Shown here one piece after another: positions 9,491 through 17,750 of a DNA stretch of 64,000 nt. The first letter of the stretch is position 1. Every line of letters starts with the position of its first letter. Position numbers and translations under genes: made by a program. Origin of the DNA: Ilumatobacteraceae bacterium (GTDB lineage Bacteria > Actinomycetota > Acidimicrobiia > Acidimicrobiales > Ilumatobacteraceae); NCBI GenBank assembly GCA_017859785.1, contig JAFMMJ010000002.1:1-64000 (forward strand). Reading direction: 5' to 3'. The notes below the pieces were generated by a model. The model did not search any database, was not told the origin of the DNA, and saw only the letters and a list, made by a program, of their open reading frames with translations.

Positions 9491-10717
9491 ATGGCTCTCG
9501 ACCCGAAGGTCCTGGTGATGGTGCTCGCTGGCGGCGAGGGCAAACGCCTCCTACCGCTCACCAACGACCGGGCGAAACCGGCGGTTCCCTTTGGCGGCAC
9601 CTATCGCATCATCGACTTCGCGCTGTCGAACTTCGCGAACGCCGGCTACCTGAAGATCGTCGTGCTCACCCAGTACAAGAGCCACAGCCTCGACCGGCAT
9701 ATCTCTCAGACCTGGCGGTTCTCGACGCTTCTCGACAACTACGTGACGCCGGTACCCGCCCAGATGCGCCGTGGGCCTCAGTGGTTCCGGGGTTCGGCCG
9801 ACGCGGTGTATCAGAACCTCAACCTCATCTACGATGAGCGACCCGACATCGTTGCCGTGTTCGGTGCCGACCACATCTATCGGATGGACCCGCGCCAGAT
9901 GGTCGAGCAACACCGGGCGCGCGGGGCTGGTGTGACCGTTGCCGCGATCCCGGTGCCACGTTCTGAGGCCTCCCAGTTCGGTGTGATCGAAGCCGATCAC
10001 GACGGGCGCATCATCGCCTTCCACGAGAAGTCGGCGAATCCTCCGACGATGCCCGGCGACGACACCCGCTGTCTCGCGAGCATGGGCAATTACGTCTTCG
10101 ACACCCAGACCCTGATCGACATCGTCACCCCGAACGAGGAAGAGCCGCTCTTCGACATGGGCGGTGACGTCATCCCCGCCCTCACCCGTCAGGGTGTCGC
10201 CCAGGTCTACGACTTCTCCACCAACGTCATCCCCGGTCAGGACGAGCGAGAGAACGGCTACTGGCGTGACGTAGGAACCATCGACGCCTTCTACGAAGCC
10301 AACATGGATTTGATCGCTCCCGTGCCGGTGTTCAACCTGTACAACGAACGCTGGCCCGTCTACACCTACCGCAAGGCGCTACCACCAGCGAAGGTCTCGC
10401 GGGGTGTTGGTGGCGAGCCCGCCTTCGTCGACGGCAGCCTGCTCAGCCAGGGCTCGATCGTGTCGGGCTCGCATGTCGAGCGTTCGATCATCTCGCCTCG
10501 CGTGTTCATCGACCACGACGCTCACGTCACCGACTCCATCATCATGGAGGGCGTACACATCGGCGCCGGCGCCCGGCTCAACCGGTGCATCGTCGACAAG
10601 AACGTGGTCATCCCGAACTTCGAGAGAATCGGACTCGACCGCGCTGCTGACGCCGAGCGTTACACGGTCAGCGACAACGGCATCGTCGTCATTGAGAAGG
10701 AACGCCGCTTCGGCTGA
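9491..10717 (+). CDS. glgC: Glucose-1-phosphate adenylyltransferase
   Basis: A 408-residue ADP-glucose pyrophosphorylase, the committed step of bacterial glycogen synthesis. The N-terminal nucleotidyltransferase signature GGEGKRLLPLT, the segment RGSADAVYQN and the FGADHIYRMD active-site region are present. The last third (SIVSGSHVERSIIS and following) has left-handed beta-helix hexapeptide character, where allosteric sites lie in this family. It is downstream of glgA in the same direction. Its stop directly abuts the stop of the convergent LLM gene. Confidence 0.97.
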   Translation: MALDPKVLVMVLAGGEGKRLLPLTNDRAKPAVPFGGTYRIIDFALSNFANAGYLKIVVLTQYKSHSLDRHISQTWRFSTLLDNYVTPVPAQMRRGPQWFRGSADAVYQNLNLIYDERPDIVAVFGADHIYRMDPRQMVEQHRARGAGVTVAAIPVPRSEASQFGVIEADHDGRIIAFHEKSANPPTMPGDDTRCLASMGNYVFDTQTLIDIVTPNEEEPLFDMGGDVIPALTRQGVAQVYDFSTNVIPGQDERENGYWRDVGTIDAFYEANMDLIAPVPVFNLYNERWPVYTYRKALPPAKVSRGVGGEPAFVDGSLLSQGSIVSGSHVERSIISPRVFIDHDAHVTDSIIMEGVHIGAGARLNRCIVDKNVVIPNFERIGLDRAADAERYTVSDNGIVVIEKERRFG

Positions 10718-11659
10718 TCAGCGTCCGCTCAACTCGGCGACGACCGGGGCGAAGGCCTCTGCCTCGTCGGGGCCAACGATGACATAAGAGAAGCCCCAGC
10801 GTTCTCGACGGGCGAGAAGATCCTCGACAAGCTTCGACGGCGGGCCGATCAGCGCGAACGGAGATTCGGCGATCATGTCGCTTGAGGCGCCCGTGAAGGC
10901 GGCGATGCCGTCGATCGCGCCGGACACGTCATCGGTGACCTGGACAAGGAACGCGCGAACGTTCATCTCGATCTGCGCCATTCGCTCACCGGCCGCCTCC
11001 ACCACGATTTGGTGCTTCGTGTCGACCGCCTCGGCTGACATCGAGTCGAAGGTTGAGCCGTCGACGGCGCCCGAGGTGAGCGTCGCGTTGATGCCGACGA
11101 TGTCGGCGTGCCGAGCGGCGAACTTCAGCACGCGCGGACCCCCACCCCCGATGAGGATCGGCGGGCACGGTCGCTGCACCGGTTTCGGCAAACCGTCGTA
11201 ATCGGTGATCGTGTAGTGCTCCCCGGAGAACGAGAACGGCCCATCGGCGAGGCAGCCTCGGATCACCTCGAGACCCTCGATGAAACGGCTGACCCGCACT
11301 CCAGGTGGGTCGTAGGGGATGCCTGACCGCTCGTAGTCGACGGCCATCCAACCGGCGCCGAGGCCGATCTCGAGTCGGCCGTCGGAGAGCACGTCCATCG
11401 TCGCGAGTTCCTTCGCGAGCACCAGTGGGTGCTTGTAGTCGTTGTCGTGGACGAGGGCCCCGACTCGTAGCGTCGTCGTGGCGTCCGCCACCGCCTGCAG
11501 AGCGGGAATCGGGGCGAGTTGGCTGTCGAAGTGATCGGGCATGGTGAGCGCCGCATAACCGAGTTCCTCGTAGCGACGAGCGGCCCCCACCCAGGCGCTC
11601 CGGTCGGGTGCGGAGGACGCCTGGATGCCGAAACGGAAGGGACGGGGGGAGTCGGGCAT
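10718..11659 (-). CDS. LLM-class oxidoreductase, probably F420-dependent
   Basis: A 313-residue luciferase-like TIM-barrel oxidoreductase. Family features are RFGIQASS at the N-terminus, TMPDHF (about residue 40), the RVGALVHDNDYKHPLVLAKE segment and the GLGAGW and GGGGPRVLKFAARHAD segments around the flavin or F420 pocket. Related actinobacterial proteins use coenzyme F420, so that cofactor is inferred rather than shown. The ATG at 11659 begins the conserved sequence. It is a lone gene between glgC (convergent) and the PBP gene (divergent, 47 bases). The substrate is unknown. Confidence 0.85.
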   Translation of the reverse strand: MPDSPRPFRFGIQASSAPDRSAWVGAARRYEELGYAALTMPDHFDSQLAPIPALQAVADATTTLRVGALVHDNDYKHPLVLAKELATMDVLSDGRLEIGLGAGWMAVDYERSGIPYDPPGVRVSRFIEGLEVIRGCLADGPFSFSGEHYTITDYDGLPKPVQRPCPPILIGGGGPRVLKFAARHADIVGINATLTSGAVDGSTFDSMSAEAVDTKHQIVVEAAGERMAQIEMNVRAFLVQVTDDVSGAIDGIAAFTGASSDMIAESPFALIGPPSKLVEDLLARRERWGFSYVIVGPDEAEAFAPVVAELSGR

Positions 11660-11706
11660 GAACGGACACCGTAGTCGTCCATCGGTACGCTCGATCCGTG
11701 GGCCGC

Positions 11707-13968
11707 ATGAGTTGGATTCTGCGCCTCGGCCTCGTGATCGGCGCCGCCTCACTACTCATCACCGGTGTCGTCGCGGCGATCGCCCCTCAGATCTGGCGGG
11801 TCGCCAACGCTCATCGAGAGACCCCGGTGGAGTTGCCCGACTTCATTCCGCTCTCCCAGCGCAGTTACGTCTACGACCGAGCCGGTAACGAGATCGCGGT
11901 CTACGAACTCGAGAACTCCCAGCCGGTCACCCTCGCTGAGGTCCCCGGACACGTCATCGACGCCTTCGTCGCGGTGGAGGACAACGAGTTCTGGGTGCAC
12001 CACGGCGTGAACGTGCGAAGCCTGGTTCGCGCCACCCTCTCGAACTTCGCCTCCGAGGGTCCGGTCCAAGGCGCCTCCACCATCACCATGCAGGTCGTCA
12101 AAAACGACTTCATGGCAGGTTTCGAGCGGGACAGCCGCTACAAGATCCTGCAGATCGCCTACGCCGTGCGCCTCGAGAAAGAGATCTCGAAGACCGAGAT
12201 CATGGAGCGCTACCTAAACACGGTCTTCTTCGGCAACAACTCCTACGGCATCGCCGCCGCCGCGGAGACGTACTTCGGCAAGTCGGTGCCCGAACTCGAC
12301 TTCATCGAGGCGGCGTTCCTCGCGGGACTGGTGAGAGCCCCATCGAGTTACGACCCGATCAACCGACCCGAGCGCAGTCGTGCTCGGTTCCGCCAGGTGC
12401 TCTCTCGACTCGTGGAGGACGAGTTCCTCACCGAAGCCGAGGCGGAAACGATCGAAGCCGAGTTCGTCATCCCGGAGCGCGTCAAGCGCATCCCGACCCG
12501 CGAGGTCGATCGCACCTACTACACCGAGGCGTTGCGCGAGTATCTGTTGAACGGCTCCGACCTGCTCGGTGAGACCTACGAGGATCGCTACACGGCCCTG
12601 TATCGGGGAGGCCTGCGCATTTACACCACCCTCGACCCCGTGTTGCAGGCGGCGGCAGAGGAAGCGCGCGATCTGCTCCCCGACACCGTCGAGGGGTTCG
12701 ACGCCGCGCTCACCTCGCTCGACACCTCGACGGGCGCGATCCGCGCGATGGTCGGCGGCCGCGGTTTCGTGCCTGGCCAGAACGAGGTGAATCTGGCCCT
12801 CGCGCCGAGTCAAACCGGATCGAGCATCAAGATCTTCATTCTCGCTGCGGCCCTCCAGGCTGGCGCGATCCCTGAGGATGTCATTGACGGCACCCGGCCG
12901 TGCTCGCTTCCCAATGTCGGCAACAACATCGAACCGGTCTTCGAGATCACCGGTGGGGTCGACGGAGGAATCGCGACCCTTCGAGAGCACACGTACCGGT
13001 CGATCAACTGCGCCTTCGCCCGACTGTCCCAGATCGTCGGGCTCAACCGAGTCGTCGACACCGTCTATCGCATGGCTGGATCGATCTACCTCGACCGCGA
13101 GCTTCCGGCTGAGGTCCGACTGCCGATCGAACCCTTCGCGAGCTTCGCGACCGGTGCGAACGAGATGAGCACCCTCGACATGGCTGCCGGTATGCAGACG
13201 CTCGCCAACGCCGGAGAGCACCTCGAGCCCTACTACGTGGAGCGAATTGAGGACTCGAGCGGACGGCGGCTCTTCACGCATCGTGGTGAGCCGTCGCGGG
13301 TGCTCGATCCCGGTGTGGCATTGACCGCGATCGACATCATGAAGGACACCCTCACCCTCGGTACCGCTCGACGGGAGTTGTCCGAGTTCGCGGCTCAGCG
13401 GCCCGCTGCCGGAAAGACGGGGACTCAGCAGAACAACTACACGGCGTGGTTCGTGGGCGGGACTACCGATCTCGTCACCGCGGTCATGGTGCGCGATCCC
13501 GACCGATACACCGCGATGGTCTCGATTCCCGAGTTCGTCGAGCAGGGCGTCCCGCGAGTCCAAGGTGGCACCTTTCCCGCGAAGATCTGGGGGGCCTATA
13601 TGACCGAGGCCCACCGGGGTGTGCCCGTCTCCGACTGGAGCGCCCCTCCTCCTGCTCTTCGAGCACCGGCTCGGCTGTACCTGCCGGGGACCGAATGCGC
13701 GCAGATCGTCGTCGGCTACCAGCAACCGGTCCCGACGACCACCCTGCCCCCGGTCATCGACCCCGATACCGGTCTGCCGGTCGAGACCGTTCCTCCGGTG
13801 GTCGAGGCACCCATCGACGGAGTGGATCCGAACGCGCCGATCCCGATCCTTGAACCGGTGACCACCGCGACCACGATCCCGCCGGAGGTGCTCGACCCCT
13901 ACGCGCCTCTGCCCTCGGTGCCCCTCGACGCCTATGTTGAGGCCTGTGCTCCGCCTGAGGGATCCTGA
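11707..13968 (+). CDS. Class A penicillin-binding protein (transglycosylase-transpeptidase)
   Basis: A 753-residue bifunctional peptidoglycan synthase. One N-terminal membrane helix (about residues 4-28) is followed by a GT51 domain with catalytic Glu91 in EDNEFWVHHG, GASTITMQ and the RYLNTVFFGNNSYGI segment. The transpeptidase domain has SSIK (active serine), SINC (SxN) and KTGT. The tail is Pro/Thr-rich and probably extends through the wall. I use the ATG at 11707; an in-frame GTG at 11698 is also possible. It acts outside the membrane on lipid II. Six bases separate it from the zinc-ribbon gene. Confidence 0.95.
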   Translation: MSWILRLGLVIGAASLLITGVVAAIAPQIWRVANAHRETPVELPDFIPLSQRSYVYDRAGNEIAVYELENSQPVTLAEVPGHVIDAFVAVEDNEFWVHHGVNVRSLVRATLSNFASEGPVQGASTITMQVVKNDFMAGFERDSRYKILQIAYAVRLEKEISKTEIMERYLNTVFFGNNSYGIAAAAETYFGKSVPELDFIEAAFLAGLVRAPSSYDPINRPERSRARFRQVLSRLVEDEFLTEAEAETIEAEFVIPERVKRIPTREVDRTYYTEALREYLLNGSDLLGETYEDRYTALYRGGLRIYTTLDPVLQAAAEEARDLLPDTVEGFDAALTSLDTSTGAIRAMVGGRGFVPGQNEVNLALAPSQTGSSIKIFILAAALQAGAIPEDVIDGTRPCSLPNVGNNIEPVFEITGGVDGGIATLREHTYRSINCAFARLSQIVGLNRVVDTVYRMAGSIYLDRELPAEVRLPIEPFASFATGANEMSTLDMAAGMQTLANAGEHLEPYYVERIEDSSGRRLFTHRGEPSRVLDPGVALTAIDIMKDTLTLGTARRELSEFAAQRPAAGKTGTQQNNYTAWFVGGTTDLVTAVMVRDPDRYTAMVSIPEFVEQGVPRVQGGTFPAKIWGAYMTEAHRGVPVSDWSAPPPALRAPARLYLPGTECAQIVVGYQQPVPTTTLPPVIDPDTGLPVETVPPVVEAPIDGVDPNAPIPILEPVTTATTIPPEVLDPYAPLPSVPLDAYVEACAPPEGS

Positions 13969-13974
13969 TCGCTG

Positions 13975-14679
13975 ATGAGTGCCGCCGAGGCTCTGCTCGA
14001 GCTCCAACGGATCGACACCGGTGCCGATCAACTCCGGCACCGACGCGAGCATCTCGACGAACGCGACCGACTCGTGGAGGCGACGGCTCAGGTCACCAAG
14101 TGGGAGTCGACACGCCAGGCGCTGCTCGCACGCATCGCCGAGAACGCCGAGATCGTCGAACGGGCCGAGGCCGAAGGTCAGCGCATCGACGCTGAGACCG
14201 CTCGCCTCAACGCCCAGATGCGAACGGTGATCGCTCCCCGTGAGGCGGAGGCCCTCCAACACGAGCTCGAGACGCTCGCCACCAAGCGGGCTGAGTCCGA
14301 TGAGCAGGGTCTCGTCGCCCTCACCGAACAGGGTGATGCTGAAGCCGAACTCGTGGGGCACCTCAGCGCTGAGGAGTCGATCCGAGAGGCCGCGCGTTCA
14401 GCCGATGAGCGACTCCAGATCGCCGAAGCCGCCATCGAGGCCGAGCTCGACGAGCTCGAGCGACGGCGGTCCGATACCCGGGCGCTGCTCGCCGATGGCC
14501 TGCTCGCTCGCTACGACCGAATCCGCTCGAAGATCGGCGTCGCCGCCGCACGACTTACGGGCTCGCGATGCGAGGGTTGCCACCTCGATCTGTCGGCCGC
14601 CGAGGTTGACGAGGTCCGCCGGGCCGGTGACGACGAGTTCCCCGACTGCCCGCAATGTGGGCGGATGCTGGTGCGCTGA
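13975..14679 (+). CDS. Coiled-coil zinc-ribbon protein (CT398/Rv2229c-like)
   Basis: A 234-residue protein. Residues 1 to about 180 are a long, charged Glu/Arg/Leu-rich coiled coil. The C-terminus is a zinc ribbon with two Cys pairs (CEGC and CPQC). This is the architecture of the widespread zf-RING_7 family, which in mycobacteria lies beside an RNase H/phosphatase gene; here a histidine phosphatase follows one gene later, so the neighbourhood is partly kept. Molecular function is not established. The stop overlaps the next ATG by one base. Confidence 0.85.
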   Translation: MSAAEALLELQRIDTGADQLRHRREHLDERDRLVEATAQVTKWESTRQALLARIAENAEIVERAEAEGQRIDAETARLNAQMRTVIAPREAEALQHELETLATKRAESDEQGLVALTEQGDAEAELVGHLSAEESIREAARSADERLQIAEAAIEAELDELERRRSDTRALLADGLLARYDRIRSKIGVAAARLTGSRCEGCHLDLSAAEVDEVRRAGDDEFPDCPQCGRMLVR

Positions 14680-15161
14680 TGCTCTTCTGGTTCGTCGCCA
14701 CGGCGGTGCTCTCGGTGCATCTGGTGTTCAGAGACCTCGCCTTCGATCACCGGCTCCTCATCGTCGGTGCGATCGTTCCCGTGCTGGGCGGGCTCGTCGG
14801 CGACGCTTCGGCGGTGTTGTTGTCGATGGCCACGCCGGTCGTCGTGCTCGCCGTCCTGATGGCTGTGACCACGGGCCGTAAGCCGATTCGACGCACCTTG
14901 CTCGGCCTGCCGATTGGAATGTTCCTCCATCTGGTGTTCACGGGATCGTGGACGGAGGGGCAGCGTTTCTGGTGGCCGGCGCTTGGTGGCTCGATCGCCG
15001 ACATCACATCGCCGGTCGCGTCTCGAGGCCTCTGGAACTTGCCGCTTGAACTGCTCGGCTTTCTCCTGTTGGTCGCGCTGCTCAGAAGAGCCCGACTCGA
15101 CGATGTGGAGCGGCGCCGAGAGTTCATCTCGCGGGGCGTACTCGATCTCTCGGTTCGATGA
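14679..15161 (+). CDS. Small integral membrane protein of unknown function
   Basis: A 160-residue protein with about four hydrophobic segments (N-terminal LFWFVATAVLSV, the LLIVGAIVPVLGGLVG region, VVLAVLMAV, and LELLGFLLLVALL near the C-terminus). A conserved-looking LPIGMFLHLVFTGSW segment lies mid-protein. The ATG at 14679 shares one base with the zinc-ribbon stop, and the next gene begins two bases after its stop, so it is the middle gene of a tight trio. I do not recognise a function. Confidence 0.75.
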   Translation: MLFWFVATAVLSVHLVFRDLAFDHRLLIVGAIVPVLGGLVGDASAVLLSMATPVVVLAVLMAVTTGRKPIRRTLLGLPIGMFLHLVFTGSWTEGQRFWWPALGGSIADITSPVASRGLWNLPLELLGFLLLVALLRRARLDDVERRREFISRGVLDLSVR

Positions 15162-15162
15162 C

Positions 15163-15744
15163 GTGTTGATCCTCGTCCGTCACGCCCGGACCGCGTTGAA
15201 CGCCGGCGGGCGCCTCCAGGGGCGGACCGACGCGCCGCTCGACGAGGTGGGGGAGCAGCAGGCGATGGCGCTCGCGGATCGACTCTCGGCGATCTCAGCG
15301 ACACGGATACTGACCAGTCCGCTTGCTCGTGCGCGGGCGACCGCCGCAGCAATCGCCGAACGTCACGGCATGACCGCGGAGGTTGACGACAACTGGATCG
15401 AACTCGACTACGGAGAGCTCGAGGGGACGTCGATCACCGAGGTCGACGCATCGGTGTGGGTCTCGTGGCGCGAGGATCCCGAGTTCGCGCCAGTGGGTGG
15501 GGAGTCGTTCTCACAACTTGACCGCCGGGTCCATGGCGCCTGCCGCCGGCTTCGCGAGGCGGCGGCTGACGCTGACGTCATCGTCGTCAGCCACGTCTCG
15601 CCGATCAAGTCCGCGGTCGCTTGGTCGATGGGCGCGCCCACGTCGATCGTGCACCGCATGCGACTGGGTCAGGCCGCGATCTCCCGGATCGACCTATCTG
15701 GCGCGAATCCGGTGCTGGTCACCTTCAACGAAGAGCCCGGCTGA
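15163..15744 (+). CDS. Histidine phosphatase superfamily protein (phosphoglycerate-mutase-like)
   Basis: A 193-residue enzyme of the branch-1 histidine phosphatase fold. The phosphohistidine motif LVRHARTALN lies at the N-terminus, followed by QGRTDAPLDEVGEQQA, LTSPLARARATA, and the second catalytic His in VVSHVSPIKS. These residues are complete, so it should be an active phosphatase; the substrate is open (sugar phosphate, alpha-ribazole phosphate or other). Start is GTG 15163. It is third in the operon with the zinc-ribbon and membrane proteins. Confidence 0.88.
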   Translation: MLILVRHARTALNAGGRLQGRTDAPLDEVGEQQAMALADRLSAISATRILTSPLARARATAAAIAERHGMTAEVDDNWIELDYGELEGTSITEVDASVWVSWREDPEFAPVGGESFSQLDRRVHGACRRLREAAADADVIVVSHVSPIKSAVAWSMGAPTSIVHRMRLGQAAISRIDLSGANPVLVTFNEEPG

Positions 15745-15748
15745 CGGG

Positions 15749-16012
15749 TCAGCGCTCGTAGATCGGCACCTCGCGACCGAGGTAGTCGCGAAAGAGCGCC
15801 AGCACCTCCCCGGGTTCAGCGTGTCGACCCGTCGAGTGCTTGGAGTAAATCACCTCGCCGTCGACCACTACGTCGAACACCCCGGCTGAGCCGGTCACCA
15901 GCGTCAATTCGGCGATGACGTGCTGGTAGTCGTGCATGATGTCCCTCGCCGCGCCCACGGCGCGGTCCGAATAGTCTCAAGGGACGCAGTAGGTAATCGA
16001 GACACGATGCAT
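15749..16012 (-). CDS. SelW/Rdx-family redox protein, predicted selenoprotein (in-frame UGA = Sec12)
   Basis: An 87-residue thioredoxin-like Rdx protein if the UGA at 15979-15977 is read as selenocysteine. The N-terminus MHRVSITY leads into Cys9-Val-Pro-Sec12, the CxxU/CxxC redox motif of SelW relatives. Further on, LTLVTGSAGVFDVVVDGEVI and YSK match the conserved second half of the family. A GTG at 15958 would give a 69-residue fragment lacking the whole redox motif and first strand, which makes no sense as a protein. A SECIS-like hairpin follows the UGA. The gene starts 10 bases after the stop of a small membrane protein gene, with AGGG as a modest ribosome site. No selA/B/C/D genes are in the window. 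Confidence 0.85.
15949..15979 (-). promoter_or_regulatory. Candidate bacterial SECIS element (UGA plus stem-loop)
   Basis: After the UGA (15979-15977) come 11 bases and then a perfect 7-bp stem CCGCGCC (15965-15959) / GGCGCGG (15955-15949) closed by a GUG loop (15958-15956). Eighteen bases separate the UGA from the loop and the first loop base is G. Both fit the general bacterial SECIS description of a G near the start of a small apical loop about 16-37 bases from the UGA. The hairpin lies inside the coding sequence, as bacterial elements do. Confidence 0.75.
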
Positions 16013-16022
16013 CGCTTCGACC

Positions 16023-16214
16023 CTACTCGTGACGCGTGGTGGCGTGCCGAGAGCGACGAAATGCTCCATCGGTGGCGAGGAAGACGAGGCACGCGACGGC
16101 CCAGATGACGCTGCCGATGATCACCAACCAATCACCGGTTCGGATGCCCGCCGCGAGGTAAACCATCGCCGAGGCGAGAAACAACAGCCAGCCAATGAGG
16201 TGCCCCCGACGCAT
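16023..16214 (-). CDS. Small two-helix membrane protein upstream of the SelW-like gene
   Basis: A 63-residue protein with two hydrophobic segments (LIGWLLFLASAMVYLAAGI and WLVIIGSVIWAVACLVFLA) separated by a short RTGDW loop, and a basic, His-containing tail. It ends 10 bases before the SelW-like start, so the two are probably cotranscribed and the small protein may anchor or partner the redox protein. I recognise no family. Hydrophobic pattern and codon use look genuine. Confidence 0.6.
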   Translation of the reverse strand: MRRGHLIGWLLFLASAMVYLAAGIRTGDWLVIIGSVIWAVACLVFLATDGAFRRSRHATTRHE

Positions 16215-16255
16215 GGTTCGACCCTAGTGAGGGTGCTCGAGTGGGGGAGTGGGCA

Positions 16256-16360
16256 GTGTCGTTCGAATTCTTCGCACTCGGCTGGCGCAAGGGCGCCGTC
16301 ATCGAAGCGTGGCGGCCACTGATGAACGCGCGATCGACGTTCGGTCATGCACCGTCATGA
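16256..16360 (+). CDS. Possible short protein (34 residues)
   Basis: A GTG at 16256 preceded by a GGGGGAG ribosome-type sequence seven bases upstream opens a 34-codon frame beginning MSFEFFALGWRKG and ending with TGA. It lies in the otherwise empty spacer between the divergent small membrane protein and the desaturase. The composition looks protein-like, but the frame is too short to judge and could be chance. Confidence 0.25.
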   Translation: MSFEFFALGWRKGAVIEAWRPLMNARSTFGHAPS

Positions 16361-16362
16361 TC

Positions 16363-16378
16363 GTGCGGCATGCCACAC
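16363..16378. promoter_or_regulatory. Near-perfect palindrome upstream of the desaturase
   Basis: GTGCGGCATGCCACAC reads the same on both strands except for one symmetric mismatch. It sits 47 bases before the GTG of the desaturase, a typical place for a TetR- or GntR-type operator controlling fatty-acid genes. The regulator is not in the window. Confidence 0.3.
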
Positions 16379-16424
16379 GGCGGCGGGGTAACCGGCGACG
16401 CCCCTGACCGCCTACGGTGAGGCC

Positions 16425-17351
16425 GTGATCGAAGAACGAGGGATGCTGAGAGAACTCGACTCAGATGTCGAGCGACTCCTTGAACGCCACCTCGAGCGGT
16501 CAAAAGAGTGGTTCCCGCACGAATACGTTCCGTATGAGCGCGGTCGTGAACGCCGAGAGGGTGACTGGCAGGACACCGACGCCGATCTCGGCGGGGCAGT
16601 CATCAATGACGCTGTGCGTTCATCGCTCATTGTCAACCTTCTCACCGAGGACAACCTTCCCTACTACTTCAGAACCGTTGAAAGCACGCTTGGCAGCGAT
16701 GGTGCCTGGGGTGAATGGGTGCGCCGATGGACGGCGGAGGAGGGTCGCCACTCAATGGCGATTTACGGCTACCTCATGACCACCCGCGCGGTGGACCCTG
16801 TCGCTCTCGAACGTGACCGGATGGCTCAGGTCAGCTCGGGGAAGATCCCTGAGCCGCCATCGGTATGTGATGCACTCGTGTATCTCTCATTGCAGGAACT
16901 CGCCACGCGAATCGCGCACCGTTCCACCGGAGCAATGATCGGTGACCCAGTCGGGCAGGAAGTGATGTCACGGGTTGCCGCCGACGAGAACCTTCACCAC
17001 CTGTTTTACCGAGACCTCGCGGCAGCGGCGTTCAAAGTTGCGCCAGACCAGATGATGTCAGCGGTCCTACGACAGGTGTCCGGATTCGAGATGCCTGGCT
17101 TCGGTATTCGAGACTTCGCCGCTCATGCCCGCCGCATCGCTTCGGCAGGGATCTACGACCTCGCGGTCCACCACAAGCAGATTCTCGTGCCGGTCGTCCT
17201 ACATCAATGGGCAGTCGACAAGATGTCGGGCTTGAGTGATGCTGGTAACAAGGCTCGTGAGGCACTGATGGTTCGACTCGACAAGAGCGCTCGTGTCGCA
17301 GAGCGGCTACTTGAGCGTCGAGGCAACGCCATGGCTGCTCCAGCGCTGTAA
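16425..17351 (+). CDS. Acyl-ACP desaturase (soluble di-iron, DesA type)
   Basis: A 308-residue soluble fatty-acid desaturase. The four-helix di-iron ligand set can be read: Glu in LTEDNLPYY, EEGRH, Glu in LSLQELATR and DENLHH. Members introduce a double bond into acyl-ACP using O2 and ferredoxin. The GTG at 16425 is the start; an ATG six codons later is an alternative. The TAA stop lies in the A-run that forms the U-tract of the convergent rnpB terminator. No electron-transfer partner is adjacent. Confidence 0.9.
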   Translation: MIEERGMLRELDSDVERLLERHLERSKEWFPHEYVPYERGRERREGDWQDTDADLGGAVINDAVRSSLIVNLLTEDNLPYYFRTVESTLGSDGAWGEWVRRWTAEEGRHSMAIYGYLMTTRAVDPVALERDRMAQVSSGKIPEPPSVCDALVYLSLQELATRIAHRSTGAMIGDPVGQEVMSRVAADENLHHLFYRDLAAAAFKVAPDQMMSAVLRQVSGFEMPGFGIRDFAAHARRIASAGIYDLAVHHKQILVPVVLHQWAVDKMSGLSDAGNKAREALMVRLDKSARVAERLLERRGNAMAAPAL

Positions 17352-17381
17352 AAAATCACCTCGCCGCAGGCGTCGGGTGGT
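17349..17381 (-). terminator. Terminator of rnpB
   Basis: On the minus strand the 3' flank of the RNase P RNA forms a GC hairpin (CGCC/GGCG with TGC loop, extended by CACC/GGTG after a bulge) followed by six U's (17355-17350). This is a standard intrinsic terminator. Confidence 0.75.
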
Positions 17382-17733
<352 letters not shown>

Positions 17734-17750
17734 GCTGCGGAGTGTACGGG

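Noticed and set aside
12214-14361. 715-codon minus-strand frame opposite the class A PBP and zinc-ribbon genes
   Set aside because: Shadow frame of two well-supported plus-strand genes; no recognisable domain and composition typical of antisense GC-rich DNA.
15749-15958. A 69-residue protein starting at GTG 15958
   Set aside because: This start lies inside the SECIS-like hairpin loop and removes the CxxU motif and first strand of the Rdx fold; the longer reading with Sec is far more convincing.
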